64,000 bases of DNA from Lasioglossum baleicum (GCF_051020765.1 NC_134929.1:20722135-20786134); one strand, 5' to 3'; counted from the first letter of the stretch, positions 11,742 to 22,862 are shown. Notes: generated from the sequence alone by a model not told the origin. Numbers and translations: made by a program.

Positions 11742-11940
11742 TGATAGACTGCGGATTTTATGCGTTCATCAGGAAAATGAGTATCTGCAATTTAGCACGG
11801 TGTGAAAATTGAAATAATTGAATAACGTCGATATATTACTTTCGACAAAGTGAAATTACTGAAGAAAGGGAAACGTTGTCGAGTGTGGCTCCAATATCGT
11901 ATAACTAGATCGTCGGCTTTCATGCGTTTATATAATAGTA
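11742..11940 (+). mobile_element. GACTGCGG-family MITE end (single end)
   Basis: TAGACTGCGGATTTTATGCG at 11743 matches the terminal repeat of the complete copies at 22664 and 38125. A weaker direct relative (CGGCTTTCATGCGTTTAT) follows near 11915. No inverse end was identified. Confidence 0.5.
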
Positions 11941-12815
11941 AAAAATGACAATAATTGAACCTATGTTCAACTTGCTAAAACGATTAAAGAAATGTCCATT
12001 TGGCTCCCATCTTAAAATGCTGCTCGTCACAAATGCAAACATATTTATAACAAATTTTATCATAAAAATAATGAAGTTCCACCGGTCTACTGATCAGCTG
12101 GATCTTGTGATTTCTCCTAAAATCATACGTGCAATCAGCATAGGAACTCGCAGAGCTACGAAGATCAGAAGTCGACAAACGATTCGACTATCGGCACACG
12201 AACCGAAATCGGTTCTCCACCAATTCTCACGCGCTGCACGGTTGGTTAGCGGATAGTGGTTCCTGGGTTTGCCAACGGGGATAGTCAGGAAGACAAGGGG
12301 CCAAAGGCGACCGGAAACAGGGTGCAAAACTCCCCGCGCCCTCTCCGAGTCGAATTTGTCCGTCGAACAGCCGACGACCGAGCCGCGAGAATTCGATCGC
12401 GACCTCCTTTCGCGGTCGCGTTCGACGACGTGTCTCTGCCACCGGGGTCTTCCCCGAGCTCTACTTTCGATCTTACGGGTTCTCGCGGGCTCTGCCGGGA
12501 AATGCCGCCGTCCCCCAGATCGGAACACTGATGGTCCTGTCGTTTCTCTGACTGGGTTGATTTTGATAGAGCTGGTTGCTTGCGCAGAAACCAGACCTGA
12601 AGTTTCGGAACGATTGAAGAATGCAATCTCGGGTCTCTTTGATAGATCGTTGTATTAACGTTTGGCTCCTTGGGAGTCAGCGTGCTGATTAATGAAAGCA
12701 AAAGTCTAATTTGGAATGTGTAGTTCAGACTGAGGGATGGAGATCATTGGTGAATTCTGAGCCTTCTTTTTTGGAGAATGGATTGTAGTAGCAGGATTTG
12801 AGCAATCTTGAGGTT
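11941..12815. other. No gene seen
   Basis: CpG-rich sequence at 12230-12530 gives overlapping open frames on both strands without a known domain. Confidence 0.45.
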
Positions 12816-13090
12816 TGGGTGCAGAGTCACTGTCGTAATGACACAGAGTGACGGAGAAGAATATGAGAGACCCCGAAAAAGTCGTTTACGCTAGTTGGGA
12901 CCTATGGCGTGGCCAGATCTAGCAGAAAGAAGAGTCTTAACGTGTCCAGTTCCGTAATGAGTAATGGCATAATAATTTTGGGATTTAGGTGTCCAGCAAC
13001 ACACTAGCAAAAGAAGAGTCCCGAAGTGTGCAGTTTCATAATGACTGACGGAAAAGATAAAATAAGTTGGTTTTGGGTGTCCAGAGCCGC
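12816..13090. repeat. Diverged tandem repeat, period about 85
   Basis: AGCAGAAAGAAGAGTC (12921) recurs as AGCAAAAGAAGAGTC (13006). TTTAGGTGTCCAG and TTTTGGGTGTCCAG follow at the same offsets, and a more diverged first copy starts near 12816 (TTTGGGTGCAGAGTCAC). Confidence 0.65.
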
Positions 13091-13233
13091 AACCGCCACT
13101 ATGAAGCATCGGGACCTCCAGAAAAATCCGTGTTCTTCAAAGCGAAGAGGATCTGGAGGTCGAGAACCCTGACGATTTGGCGGGCGATAGCGCAGACTTG
13201 GTTCCGCGGTAACGTTGATGAGTTTTCGCGGGG

Positions 13234-13262
13234 GCTATTTATAAGAGGCTAGAACGGTCAGC
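13234..13262 (+). promoter_or_regulatory. Possible TATA-type core promoter
   Basis: GCTATTTATAAGAGGC is followed about 20 bases later by GGTCAGCC, resembling an arthropod initiator (TCAG). The spacing is a little short and no exon can be tied to it. Confidence 0.2.
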
Positions 13263-13909
13263 CGCGACAGGTGTCGTAGCCGATAAAATTGCACGGGACC
13301 GCTTCACCGAGTCGTTTCTATTCGCTGTAAAGAGGACGGCCGCGCTGCGTGGGGTCGCGAGGACTGATCGTTGGGTGCCGATCAGTGACCCGTCTATTTC
13401 CGGAAAATCTACGGGACGACGTCGATCCTATTGTAGCCCCGGCGAGAGCCGGTCGATGGAAACGTCCGCGGAATAGCCGACGTACGGACGACGACGGAGC
13501 ATCGGGCGCCGCGGTTGAAAATTGTAAATGAATTAATAAGCGCGCGATCGGAACCCGCCACACGGTCCAGGCTAAAAATAAAGGGGAACGGCCAAACAAT
13601 CGAACGGCAATCGATAGTCTAAATGGGACCTGACTCCCGTCCACGCCGAGAGTGCACACACCTCGATGCATTAGATTTTAATTCAGCCGCAGTAGTGCAT
13701 ACCCGGCCATGGTCAGCCGCAACCTTTGCCTGCCGCCATCTGGCACAGAACGGGCCCTATTAATCGTTTTACAACTCCAGATCGATTGGAATTGGTTTGT
13801 TTGTTTTTTCAATGCAGCGGAGAGTTTAAATGTAATAAAATCCCAAATCATAAATCGTGACGCTAGAGTTTAAAAATGCATGCTACTGTAGATACACCGC
13901 ATCCGAATC
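13263..13909. other. No gene seen
   Basis: A CpG-rich stretch to 13670, then AT-rich. The 117-codon minus frame (13318-13671) is Arg/Ser-rich from composition and has no domain. Confidence 0.45.
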
Positions 13910-13916
13910 ATCTGCT

Positions 13917-14323
13917 CACCGACGAGATACTATTAAAGACTGCCAGCCCCTGTGTTATTCCGCGGGACCAGTAAGTGGGCGCGAGTGGGCGCGGGGATAA
14001 CGTGAAAGTTACAGTGATCTGATATACCACATCGCTAAAAGTTCTAAATATTGCTAAAATAGTGCCAAAACATCGTCTGAAATATGGCGGAGAATGTAAC
14101 ATTTAATAATAATCGATATAGTTTCGTGATAATTCGCATTCTCACCGATGCATCGCGACGAGAATCTCCTCAGTGGTCTTCTTTACCGACAAAATGCTGT
14201 CGTTGGCCTTCTGTTTCTCTGGATGGAGCCAGAATATATACTAGAGGGCGTAAGAAATACCGAAAAATTCGAGTCCCGCCAACTCCCATGAGGCTGGCAG
14301 TCTTTAATAGTATCTCGTCGGTG
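13917..14323. mobile_element. Nonautonomous element with 8-bp duplication ATCTGCTC (hAT-like)
   Basis: Ends are inverse: CACCGACGAGATACTATTAA at the left, and its complement closing at 14323, continuing through AAGACTGCCAGCC. The flanks repeat ATCTGCTC at 13910-13917 and 14324-14331 (one base overlaps the left end). An 8-bp duplication suggests hAT. The interior has no transposase. Confidence 0.72.
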
Positions 14324-14829
14324 ATCTGCTCCTGAAAATCTAACGTTATCGACGGTCGGTTCAAGATCGATAATACAGATGCCGCTGACAGTAAAATCCC
14401 GGAGTTTATTTCTCGGTCGGTACAACAGAAATTTTGTAGCTCGTTGGCGTTGGCATAGTGGCAAAACGCTCAACTGTTAGGAAATTTCGTTATCACTGGG
14501 TGTCGCCGGTCTTAAACTTCGAGATGTTACTGGTAGCGTCATCTGAGTTATCTATGTTCTAGCGACTGTCGATAACGTTTGGCGAACAGTTTCAGCGTTT
14601 CGCCGCTACGTGTAACGGCGCTGTACACTTGTGGCGCCACTATCGCAAGAATTGGGGTAGTTTTTAAATTTTCAATACTCCAATTACTCCTATCAGAGAG
14701 GATACCAGGGTTTTTCTGCCTCCACTTTTGTCAGTATAGACAGAGATAGATTATACCCACTTGTAGCATGTTAAAGGACTTCTACGTGCCTTATTCTACT
14801 TGTACCGACTTTGATACCGATCGCAAAGG

Positions 14830-14835
14830 ACTCAC
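14830..14835 (-). other. 5' splice donor of the receptor exon
   Basis: On the minus strand the exon ends ATCAT and is followed by GTGAGT, a near-consensus U1 donor. Reading through it meets TGA at once, which supports splicing here. Confidence 0.75.
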
Positions 14836-15075
14836 ATGATATCTCCAATCTTGACGCGAGTCTGCACAAGGGCGCAGCTCTTGTGATCGCTGGTGGTAAC
14901 TGCCCTTCGTCTCCTTGCGGCATATTTCTGCGCATCCGGTGGTAAAACAACCGGATCGTTGTTGGCATTCCCAGAAGCTCCACTGTACCCTGCGGTGCCC
15001 ACACCTCCACGCACCAGCGAGCTACTGCCTCGCCGGCGCGTAGACATGTGACGGCCTCCCACGCCGCCCAACATC
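14836..15075 (-). CDS. Internal coding exon of a probable metabotropic glutamate-type (class C) GPCR
   Basis: The frame is open for 79 complete codons plus AT of a split codon. It is bounded upstream by a pyrimidine-rich tract ending TTTTGCAG and downstream by GTGAGT. The first base G completes a codon begun in an earlier exon, so the ATG straight after it need not be the start. The N-terminal half is low-complexity and rich in Gly, Ser and Arg. A four-Arg run at residues 54-57 resembles a proprotein convertase site. Residues 66-79 read SCALVQTRVKIGDI. In metabotropic glutamate receptors the ligand-binding (ANF receptor/LIVBP-type) domain begins with GD-(I/L/V)-x-(L/I)-G-(G/A)-LF-P/S-VH, and the split AT. 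codon (Ile or Met) fits the next position. The exon therefore probably joins a variable secreted N-terminus to the first strand of the Venus-flytrap domain. No exon encoding LGGLFPVH was found between 1 and 14835 by eye, so the following intron is probably longer than 14.8 kb. The insect mangetout/mGluR-B type is the likeliest match, but this rests on a short motif. Confidence 0.62.
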
Positions 15076-15095
15076 CTGCAAAACAAACAAAATTC
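15076..15095 (-). other. 3' splice acceptor of the receptor exon
   Basis: On the minus strand, TTTTGTTTGTTTTGCAG forms a classical T-rich tract and CAG directly before the exon's first G. Confidence 0.75.
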
Positions 15096-15189
15096 TCGTT
15101 AGATATGGCTCCATGCTCGAACACAGCTGTTAACTGTTGCTTTCGGTGCGAAAGTTCAATCCACAGGTGTGGTAGTCAACGATTGACCG

Positions 15190-15530
15190 ACTATTCGTTG
15201 ACTTTTCTACTTAATTTCGCAGATACATATTGTTCTCTTTAATCCGCTACAAACCAGATGAATAAAGATCGTGTTGCTTTTACTGTGTTACTATTTCAAT
15301 TTTTACTATTTAAATCTTTTTATAAAAGCGCGCTTTAATAATTGTGTCCCGTTGATTTTGTGGTAGGATCGGATACAAGTAACACAAAATGAAATTCACA
15401 GCAGTTTTAAAACCTATGTTACCCTTTAATTGTTGTCTCGTGGAAAAATATTCAACACTCGAGGCATTCTACGATTGTCTGGCTTTCGGTTGACTTTTCT
15501 ACTTGCTCCCGCAGTTCCACGTTCTAATTG
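15190..15530. repeat. Diverged duplication, period about 292
   Basis: TTCGTTGACTTTTCTACTTA followed by CGCAG (15195) is echoed by TCGGTTGACTTTTCTACTTG followed by CGCAG (15486). Identity outside this core is weak. Confidence 0.4.
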
Positions 15531-16859
15531 GCCTGTTGATCTCCGTTCATTAATTATATTTAAAAACGTACTTGCAACTCGCAAGTAAAGAGAACTTATA
15601 ACGACCAGAGTAAGTAGAAAAGCTGCTCTCTCTGTGGCCGGACACTTTCAGAGGAATTTCCCTTGCGAATGGTCATCGGTTTTTTAAATTAACTCTTACA
15701 CCGTGATATATTAAAATAGTTATGATTTTGATTAGTGTCTGTGGTCTTTCATGGGTATCGGAAACATAATCCCTACGAGCCAATGCAATTCGAGACATTA
15801 ATAATTCATAGTGCGTAGGAGATAAGCGCCAGAGACAAGGTATAGATTATGCACCAACCCTGCAGGATTTCTGAACACTTGAAGCGAACCCTTCAACGAA
15901 TGTAAACCTTCCGTCTATAATCATTTATGAATATTTTTATTCTCATCGACAAAAATTCCCAATATTTTATTCACAGTTTTTCATATTTTTACAATATTAA
16001 ACTTGCGCATTGCGAACAGAACTTTTGCGACAACCTAAAGTAAAAATAGAAAGAATCTAGGTCGAAATCAACCCAATACGCCGAAGGTTAAATACACACA
16101 TCGAGCGCGTTTGATTAGAAGGGATGAGTGGAAATAGGGGATTAGAAAGAAATTCAGAGAAACAGTTTCTCGTTAATTGGGTTAGGTTGACTGGCCTAAT
16201 CGGCCGAGGCATCGGAAGCGCGACGGGTCACGCGATCCAGCTCTCGTTCTCGTTTGTTCCACTGTCTCCTACGTACACCGATGTGTTTTTATCGCTCTCC
16301 GCCTCTCTCTATCTATCAGGAGACCGATCCTCATCGAGACGCTTTTTTACCTTCTCGCTAAGTCCAATTACCATCGAGTGGTGGTCTCGCGTTTCTCTTA
16401 TTTATCATTGCGTACATTTACAGGGGGCCGACCAGCTCCTCGTTTCGTTTATTCGATTCCCGTCGGTTTTTTTCCACCGTCGTCTGAAAAACGCTCGTTA
16501 CGTGGATCCTCTTTGTGCCCGAATACTCGAGACACAGCTTTCATCAAATTAATTCGCGCGTATGGGTCTCTAGCGCTGCGGTCGCGAATCGGGATTTAGC
16601 AGAATCGATAGCGGCGGCGCGGCGGCTGTTCCGAAAATGTCAAAGAAGTGTCATCAAGAACGTCTAAACGCTCGGTAATAATTCTCTATTTAATCAAACT
16701 GTCAATTTGTTCCTTTTATATTCCCTTTATTTTATGCATACATAAGAAAATTAGCCAGAAATATATTAGAAACGGATTCCTAAAATTATAATGAGCTTGG
16801 AAAAACAAGTTTAAAAGAAATATAGAAAGAAGGAAATTTCTACTTGACTCTAGTGATCT
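15531..16859. other. No gene seen; probable intron
   Basis: This lies upstream of the receptor exon on the minus strand. A relict near 16850-16905 carries GATCTTTATGCAATT and its partial inverse TTGCACAAAGATC, resembling the internal ends of the GACTGCGG family. No splice-bounded exon was found. Confidence 0.4.
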
Positions 16860-17102
16860 TTATGCAATTCTTATTTTGCACAAAGATCTACTAACGAGTA
16901 AAAATACCTCGAACAACAACACAGATGATTCCATGTTTTCTTTACATGGATAAACATTGTGTGGTGCGATATCGGTCAGCAAAATGACGCTAACGATGCG
17001 AACGGTTCTTCTTTTACTGAAACGAAGATCACGAGGTTCAATTATGGCAGCCACCGACCACCAGGACAGAATCAATGCCAGGAAGAATAACCAGTCGAGC
17101 AA
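16860..17102 (-). other. Signal-peptide-like open frame without ATG
   Basis: On the minus strand, the frame after an in-frame TGA near 17137 reads a strongly hydrophobic segment (LLDWLFFLALILSWWSVAA) followed by basic residues, as in a secretory signal. It sits 1.8 kb upstream of the receptor exon in the same orientation. There is no ATG in this frame, and the possible donor (CCAT then GTAAAG near 16953) leaves the wrong phase to join the receptor exon. It is therefore probably chance, or part of an unrelated exon. Confidence 0.15.
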
Positions 17103-17430
17103 GACAAGGCTCGTGTAACGAGCAAATGATTTTTCTCAGAGAAGTATTGCGTGGGCTCGCGTGGTCGTCGAAAGAAATGAATAATTGCGTGAGCGAAAAC
17201 TTCACTTATCTGCCGACCGTAACTCAGTCGGGGGCCGTGCCAGTCGCTATCGAAAGTGATTAGAGTTCGTGTGGAGTCAGACAGCGGCCTACTAACAAGT
17301 GGTTCGAAGTTGCTCGTTGCTCCAGTTTAAGGAGCTGGCATACCGTGAAGCGCAAGGAGAAGTAGGCTGTTTTTCCCGCGCGAATTATGGAAAAGTAAAC
17401 ACGCGAAGAAAATAGTATTTTCTTTCATTA
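17103..17430. other. No gene seen
   Basis: Mixed composition with no supported feature. Confidence 0.4.
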
Positions 17431-17432
17431 TA

Positions 17433-18134
17433 CAGGGTAGGGTGGTCCATTTATCTTGAGACAGTCAATTATTACGGGAACCAGCAGGAATATGAAAGAA
17501 TGTTTTATGTAAAATATTCTTCACATGAAGGGGCACATTTAATGGCGCTATGCACATTTTTCCATAATGGCCCTTTAAGGGTCAGATAAAGGGCAACTTC
17601 ATTTTTTCAAATGGAAATCCATATTTTTCCTGAGCTTACCATTTTTTAACGATACCATGATAAATGTTGCAAAGCTTGCACAATGGCATACAACATGTAT
17701 TGTGAATCTTCATCCAGTAGGCGGCAATAACGCCACCTACGATGCTCAATGTACTACACACGTATTCCTGTCACCGCTTATTGTTAGTAGATTTTTATGA
17801 CTTCAGATCAAACTTGATATTTTTTGTCATTACAAATATTGGAATATTCACCACAATTTGTTTAATAAAACCGTGCACGCTGGGAAAAAATGTTTTATAC
17901 GAAATATTATTATTTTTCGATGTAGAATACGAATATGAAATAAAAAATATGGGTTTCTATTTGAAAAAAATGAAGTTGCCCTTCATCTGACCCTTAAAGG
18001 GCCATTATGGAAAGATGTGCATAACGCCATTAAATGTGCGCCTTCATATGAAGAATATTTTATATAAAACATTTTTTCATATTCCTGCTAGTTTCCGTAA
18101 TAATTGACTGTCTCAAGATAAATGGACCACCCTG
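17433..18134. mobile_element. CAGGGT-type TIR element, 702 bp
   Basis: The left arm starts CAGGGTAGGGTGGTCC and the right arm, inverted, CAGGGTGGTCC. The arms then match for about 200 bases (17433-17640 and 17935-18134), through TTATCTTGAGACAGTC and GGCCCTTTAAGGGTC. TA flanks both ends (17431-17432, 18135-18136), so it is Tc1/mariner-like. The left arm has a 5-base TAGGG expansion. The 300-base loop has no transposase. Confidence 0.88.
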
Positions 18135-18136
18135 TA

Positions 18137-18496
18137 CAGGGTGAACCACGAATCGTGATCAGTAGAGATTACTCTGTTCTCAGCAGTCCGATCGAAAATG
18201 TTTTGTGGGATATAGCGTGGTTTCAAGAGAGCTTTCACCTGATTAAAAGCAAATTTTTTGTCAACTCTTTTTCTCATAATTTTTCGTCACCTTCATTTTT
18301 TTACAAATACACCTACAACTTTTTTCGCCTGGCTGTTAGAGGATTTCAAGACGAATTCGATAAGTATCATAACATAAAAAAAAATTGCTGCTGTAATATT
18401 TTTTTACAAAAAATTTGACACAATCACACGAATTTTCGATCGAACTGCTAATAACAGAGAGTGATCTCTACCGATCACAATTCGTGGTTCACCCTG
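18137..18496. mobile_element. Second CAGGGTG element abutting the first
   Basis: The ends are CAGGGTGAACCACGAATCGT and its near-perfect inverse closing at 18496, with arms of about 65 bases. TA flanks are 18135-18136 and 18497-18498. The left TA is the same two bases that form the right flank of the preceding element. Confidence 0.88.
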
Positions 18497-18498
18497 TA

Positions 18499-20051
18499 CA
18501 TTATTAGCGAAATGACGTCTCGCGTCAATTTTAATTTATTAAAATGTCACGAAAGAGAGAGAGAAAGGTTAGAAAGAGAAGTAAGAAGGCGCAACGGCCG
18601 CCATAAATTCCATCCTCGGTCTTGTCCTACGTCGCCACGCGAGCCCTTGTTATCCTTATGTATTTCTCCAGACCGGAGGCTCCCCTAAAGTGTGTTCCAT
18701 TTATTCCAGCAGCTCCGTGGTTTCTTTATACAGCCTCGTCCTGGCCATTTGTCCTTATTACGTTTCACGGGCTGAACCCGTGGCGGTTTAGCTCTCCTAA
18801 AGAGAACCGAAAACGAACCAACTACGCTCTCTCTCTCTCTCTCTCTCTCGCACACACACATTCTCTGCAACTCGTACGGTCACGCAGTAAATGCCGGAAT
18901 CATTTTTCCAACTCACTAAACTCGCTTTGCTTTCCACAGGCGGCGTCTCCGTGCTTAATTCTCTCGCATCGTTGTCACAGAGATTTTTATCCCCCCCCCC
19001 CTCTCGCGTATTCATGAATGCGTCGCATAGCACTTTGTAGATTTGGTAATTAGTTGTGAGAGTTACACTGTGTGCAACACTGCTATTTTTATAATACAAC
19101 GCTTGCTATTCTTGCTGCTTGAAATGTCTCTGACAAGGAATTTTATGTAATTGTCGAATAGGAAAAAATGGTGAAAACGTCAGAAGAGTTTGAGAATATT
19201 GTTACACAATTTTCGACTTATTTAAATGGTTGATGGAAGAAATACATTCTCATCCAGCTTCCATTTCTGTGAAATGAATTTTTCTCATGTAATATAATTA
19301 CGAAGTTCATTAGGACTTGTACGAAGAGCTCCAGAAGCAATCACTATGACAAGCTTCAACTCCGCAGTATTCATTAGACTGATTAAATTACATTTTAGGA
19401 TTTTTGGGATTATTGGGCAGCCAAAGCGTTAAATATCGTCTAAAAGAATTGCAGGTAGGTTCGTTGAAATTTTCGATTTCCGCCATGTCTTTTCTTATCG
19501 ACGCGTGGCGTTATAAAATCGTGGATCGACCGGTGCCAATTCAACGATTCCCATCGTCAACTCGCGTCAGAACGACGTAAGTTCGTTACGTTGCGAGTAA
19601 CGAACCGGAATTAATTTCGCTCGGCCGACAGAGCCAGATATTAATTCTCTCGAGCAAATAACAGCGACGCGACGCGATGCGATGAGCCTGCGTAGAATCC
19701 ATTGTTAAAAACGCTTGTCTTGCGACTTCTCCCTCATCGTCAGTTTATATAACAAATTTGTAACAGACCCTCTCTTCTATTATTACTTCGAGAGTCATTG
19801 CCCAGCAGTCTCTCCGTAACAATATCTTGAAAAGAACAAGTGCATTCATTTTTATCGAATTTTCATGGAAAAATAGAACACAAAATCGAAGAAAGATGAA
19901 TTTAATAATGCTGACATTATTTACAGCCTATTAGAATTGGTAAGCGAGGAAATCAATTTTTACGTAACTCGCCCTTATTTTATAGATGATAAAGGAATGA
20001 AAATGCTACGAAGAACACACCACAGTTAAGCTCAGATAAATTCTTCATAAT
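18499..20051. other. No gene seen
   Basis: A purine patch occurs at 18552-18590. A CT then CA microsatellite occupies 18837-18860 and a C run lies near 18991. The rest is ordinary AT-rich sequence. Confidence 0.5.
18837..18860. repeat. (CT)n-(CA)n microsatellite
   Basis: A CT run of 13 bases, then G, then CACACACACA. Confidence 0.9.
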
Positions 20052-20140
20052 TAGACTGCGGATTTTGCTCTCGACTTATTAAAATGATAATATAAAGAAA
20101 GAAATTTTTATCTCACTCCTGTTAGTTGCAAATCAGATAG
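20052..20140 (+). mobile_element. GACTGCGG-family MITE end
   Basis: AATTAGACTGCGGATTTTGC matches the 22664 copy including its AATTA flank, and TTTATCTCACTCCTG resembles that copy's TTTATGTCATTCCTG. No inverse end is visible. Confidence 0.45.
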
Positions 20141-20409
20141 AAAATCTATCCCACTTAAAAGTTAAGTCATTGAAATTATAAAACAAAGAAATTTTCACAA
20201 AGACACGAACAAGCCGCATTTTCTGATTAAATTGTTTCGTTGGTTCAGCTTAGCTGTTCACGATCCACTTGAGTAATCCAGTTACATGGTACCTAGTACA
20301 AATTCGCAGGCCGAATTCATTTTAATCAGCTTTTTTTACCGTAAAACCCAGTTAAGCAGCGCGTGTCGGTAGAACCGTCTCGAAACAAGAGGATTCGTTT
20401 TGTTCGGCG

Positions 20410-21000
20410 TTGCGTGCGTTTTGTTCGAGGAACGCCGACGTTAAATTGCATCGGATAATATCGGGACGAGCACGGCGGGAACGAATCCTCCAACAGAATT
20501 TATTTCACGAGGGATCGAGGGAACTCTCTCTCTCTCGTAATGAGATCCGAGAGCTGCCGGATGCAGCGGAACCGTTCTATCAACCCTCCTTGCATCCCGG
20601 TTGCATCCCTTGCCCGGAGTCTACATCATTTTCAAACGGAGAACGCACAAAGCTCCGGTTAATTAGAAAATCCGCGTTCTCGAGTCGGCGTCGATTCGAA
20701 TCCGATTCGTATCAAAAGCACAATACCGGTCCACGGTTTTTAACTCGGGTGTCTTGGCCTTTCTACGAATTTCTCCTGGCTTGTCCATCGCTTTCGCAGC
20801 GATTCAATTGTTTCGAATTCGAAAATCCATCCTCGTTAAAATATTGGAATATTTTCAATTTATTTGATGTGTTGGACCCGCGGTACATTTCATCGTACAT
20901 TGCACACCACTTCTGCACGATGTTAATAATTTTATATTGCTCGTTTCTCGCTTCGAATACATTTATTGGCGAAGCATTCCAATTTTCCCCGATTTTTTGA
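20410..21000 (+). other. 196-codon open frame of unknown significance
   Basis: An ATG-started frame. Its N-terminal half is rich in Arg, Ser and Glu. Its C-terminal half is hydrophobic (about residues 165-185, ILYCSFLASNTF). No family is recognised and no splice sites or promoter tie it to a gene. Long chance frames are possible in GC-richer DNA. Confidence 0.15.
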
Positions 21001-21249
21001 CGAACGAAATATGTATATCATTTAAAACAATACTATTCAGTTGAAATATTAAATAAATGGGATACGAAGAAAAAATACACACTGTCTTATGGAGATTCTG
21101 GACTCGTTTCCTGGAGGACAAAAAAAGGTTAACAAGACGATCCGAACTTCCCCGTTCGATCACATGTCGTCGACGTCCCATCAAGCCGGGAACGCAGCAA
21201 AGTTTTTCCATCGAGCGCTCTCGGAGATGGATTGTATCGTCGGTTAAGC

Positions 21250-22065
21250 TCAGTTTTCATTCATTCTGCTCGCCGATGGCTCGCGTTTGCCCCTCGTGTG
21301 TGCAGTTTCCACCCTCTTTCGCTCGGGGAAAACAAATTTACAAGGGACAATCGTAAAGAATACGGGAGGTGGTAATAAAACGAACGAGACAGGCAAAGGA
21401 TTAATAATATCTACGATTGCGAATTGAAAGTCGCACCCGAAAGGATTTCGGGAGCTTCGAAATCGTTGTCCACAATTCTTGTACACCAATTTCATCAATA
21501 AAATCATTACAAACAACAAAGTTTTATCATTGTAGTGCCACGCCGAAATTAAAGAGCCAGTGTTTCGCCACAGTTTGAGGGGTAAATTCCTATTTAATTC
21601 TCCGGGATGATTGCGCACATAATTCCCACACAATCTTCTCCCTGCCACAGAGACATAGATAGAAGAATCACGTTCGAATATCGAGAGAGAAGATTGCAGA
21701 TCGGATAACGAACATATGAGACGGACAGAAAACGAGGCACACGAGGGACGACTCTGAGATATTCCGCGTGCGTCGCCGCGCCGGGGAGCGGAGCTGTGAC
21801 GCGGAACGAGGCGGACACGGGCTGAAGGGTGTATCAGGGGTTGCCGGGTAACAGGGTAGGTGGGATAAGAGTTCCCAGGGGTGCCTAGCAACAGGTTGCT
21901 ATCCGAAAATTTCGACCACCGGGGACGAAGCTTCGGGGAAGGGATGGGAGCGTCGACTCTCTGTCCATCGGGTGTCTCTCCGAAACGACTATAATCTTTC
22001 CCTACCCGTATCCCTAACGTGGTTAATTCGACACGAGTAATTTGCAAATATGTCTGTTCGAGCAT
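21250..22065 (-). other. 271-codon open frame, the longest in the window
   Basis: On the minus strand an ATG-started frame runs 816 bases. A Pro/Arg/Ser-rich middle is followed by two hydrophobic patches: FVMILLMKLVYKNC near residue 180 and VSFVLLPPPVFFTIVP near residue 225. No known domain, signal peptide or repeated motif is seen. The length is more than expected by chance in average composition but less striking in the GC-rich part. It could be a lineage-specific gene, a relict or chance. Confidence 0.2.
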
Positions 22066-22340
22066 TGCTGCTCGTTAGTTCGATTATTTCATAGCCGTTT
22101 TGGAAAAGTTCGCCAAATTATTCCACTCGGTTAAGACTCAACGACTCCTCGTAACGAGCTCCGGGATGCGTGCTCGTTTCGAATAACGATCGTTAACTGC
22201 CGGCGAGTTGATCGCTCACGCAAACTCGAAGTTCAAGCTTTTTATTATACACACGCAACTATGGCCGAAATGATTCTCCCGGTTGAACAGTGATGGGTTG
22301 AGTTTGTGGAGAGATGAATAATTTTGAGTACTTCATCAAC
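22066..22340. other. No feature seen
   Basis: Mixed-composition noncoding sequence. Confidence 0.4.
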
Positions 22341-22346
22341 CCACTA

Positions 22347-22385
22347 TTAACGCTATTTTTATTTTGCATTAAGCCTCGCAGTCGA
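22347..22385 (-). mobile_element. Degenerate GACTGCGG-family MITE end
   Basis: TTTTTATTTTGCATTAAGCC followed by TCGCAGTCGA resembles the right end of the complete copy 480 bases downstream. Confidence 0.45.
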
Positions 22386-22663
22386 ATGATGGAAACCAAA
22401 TGCTTGCCGAGACTCTTTCGTCTGAAATGAATGAGATTCATGGGGAGATAACCAATTTAATGGCTGCATGCACACCTTGAACATGGATGATGGCCGATAA
22501 AAAAAGATACGTGTCAAACATTTTTCCAAAAACTACCTCCTATATCGTCGAAATCGATGTGTCCGGATTTAACGTATTCGCCATAGGCAAATTCTGCATC
22601 ACGTATTTAATGGAACAGCAGTTTCGTGTATATTTTTAGAAGCGGCAGATAACCTCATAATTA

Positions 22664-22862
22664 GACTGCGGATCTTTATGCATTTATGAAGAAATTGGTT
22701 GGACGAAATATAAAACAGTGAAAGATTTTAAAAATTCAAGAATGTTATATAATGTTGCTTTCAATGTAAGAAAGTCGTTAAGGGATGGAATCAATTTTTA
22801 TGTCATTCCTGCTTCCCACAAACAATGGAAAACATTTTTATTTTGCATAAAGATCCGCAGTC
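22664..22862. mobile_element. GACTGCGG-family MITE, complete copy
   Basis: Terminal inverted repeats GACTGCGGATCTTTATGCA (left) and the exact inverse (right) enclose 199 bases, flanked by TA at 22662-22663 and 22863-22864. There is no coding capacity. Tc1/mariner-like by its TA duplication. Confidence 0.88.

Noticed and set aside
14430..14510. tRNA-like A-box motif (TGGCATAGTGGCA)
   Set aside because: No B-box GGTTCGANTCC at suitable spacing and no cloverleaf could be drawn.
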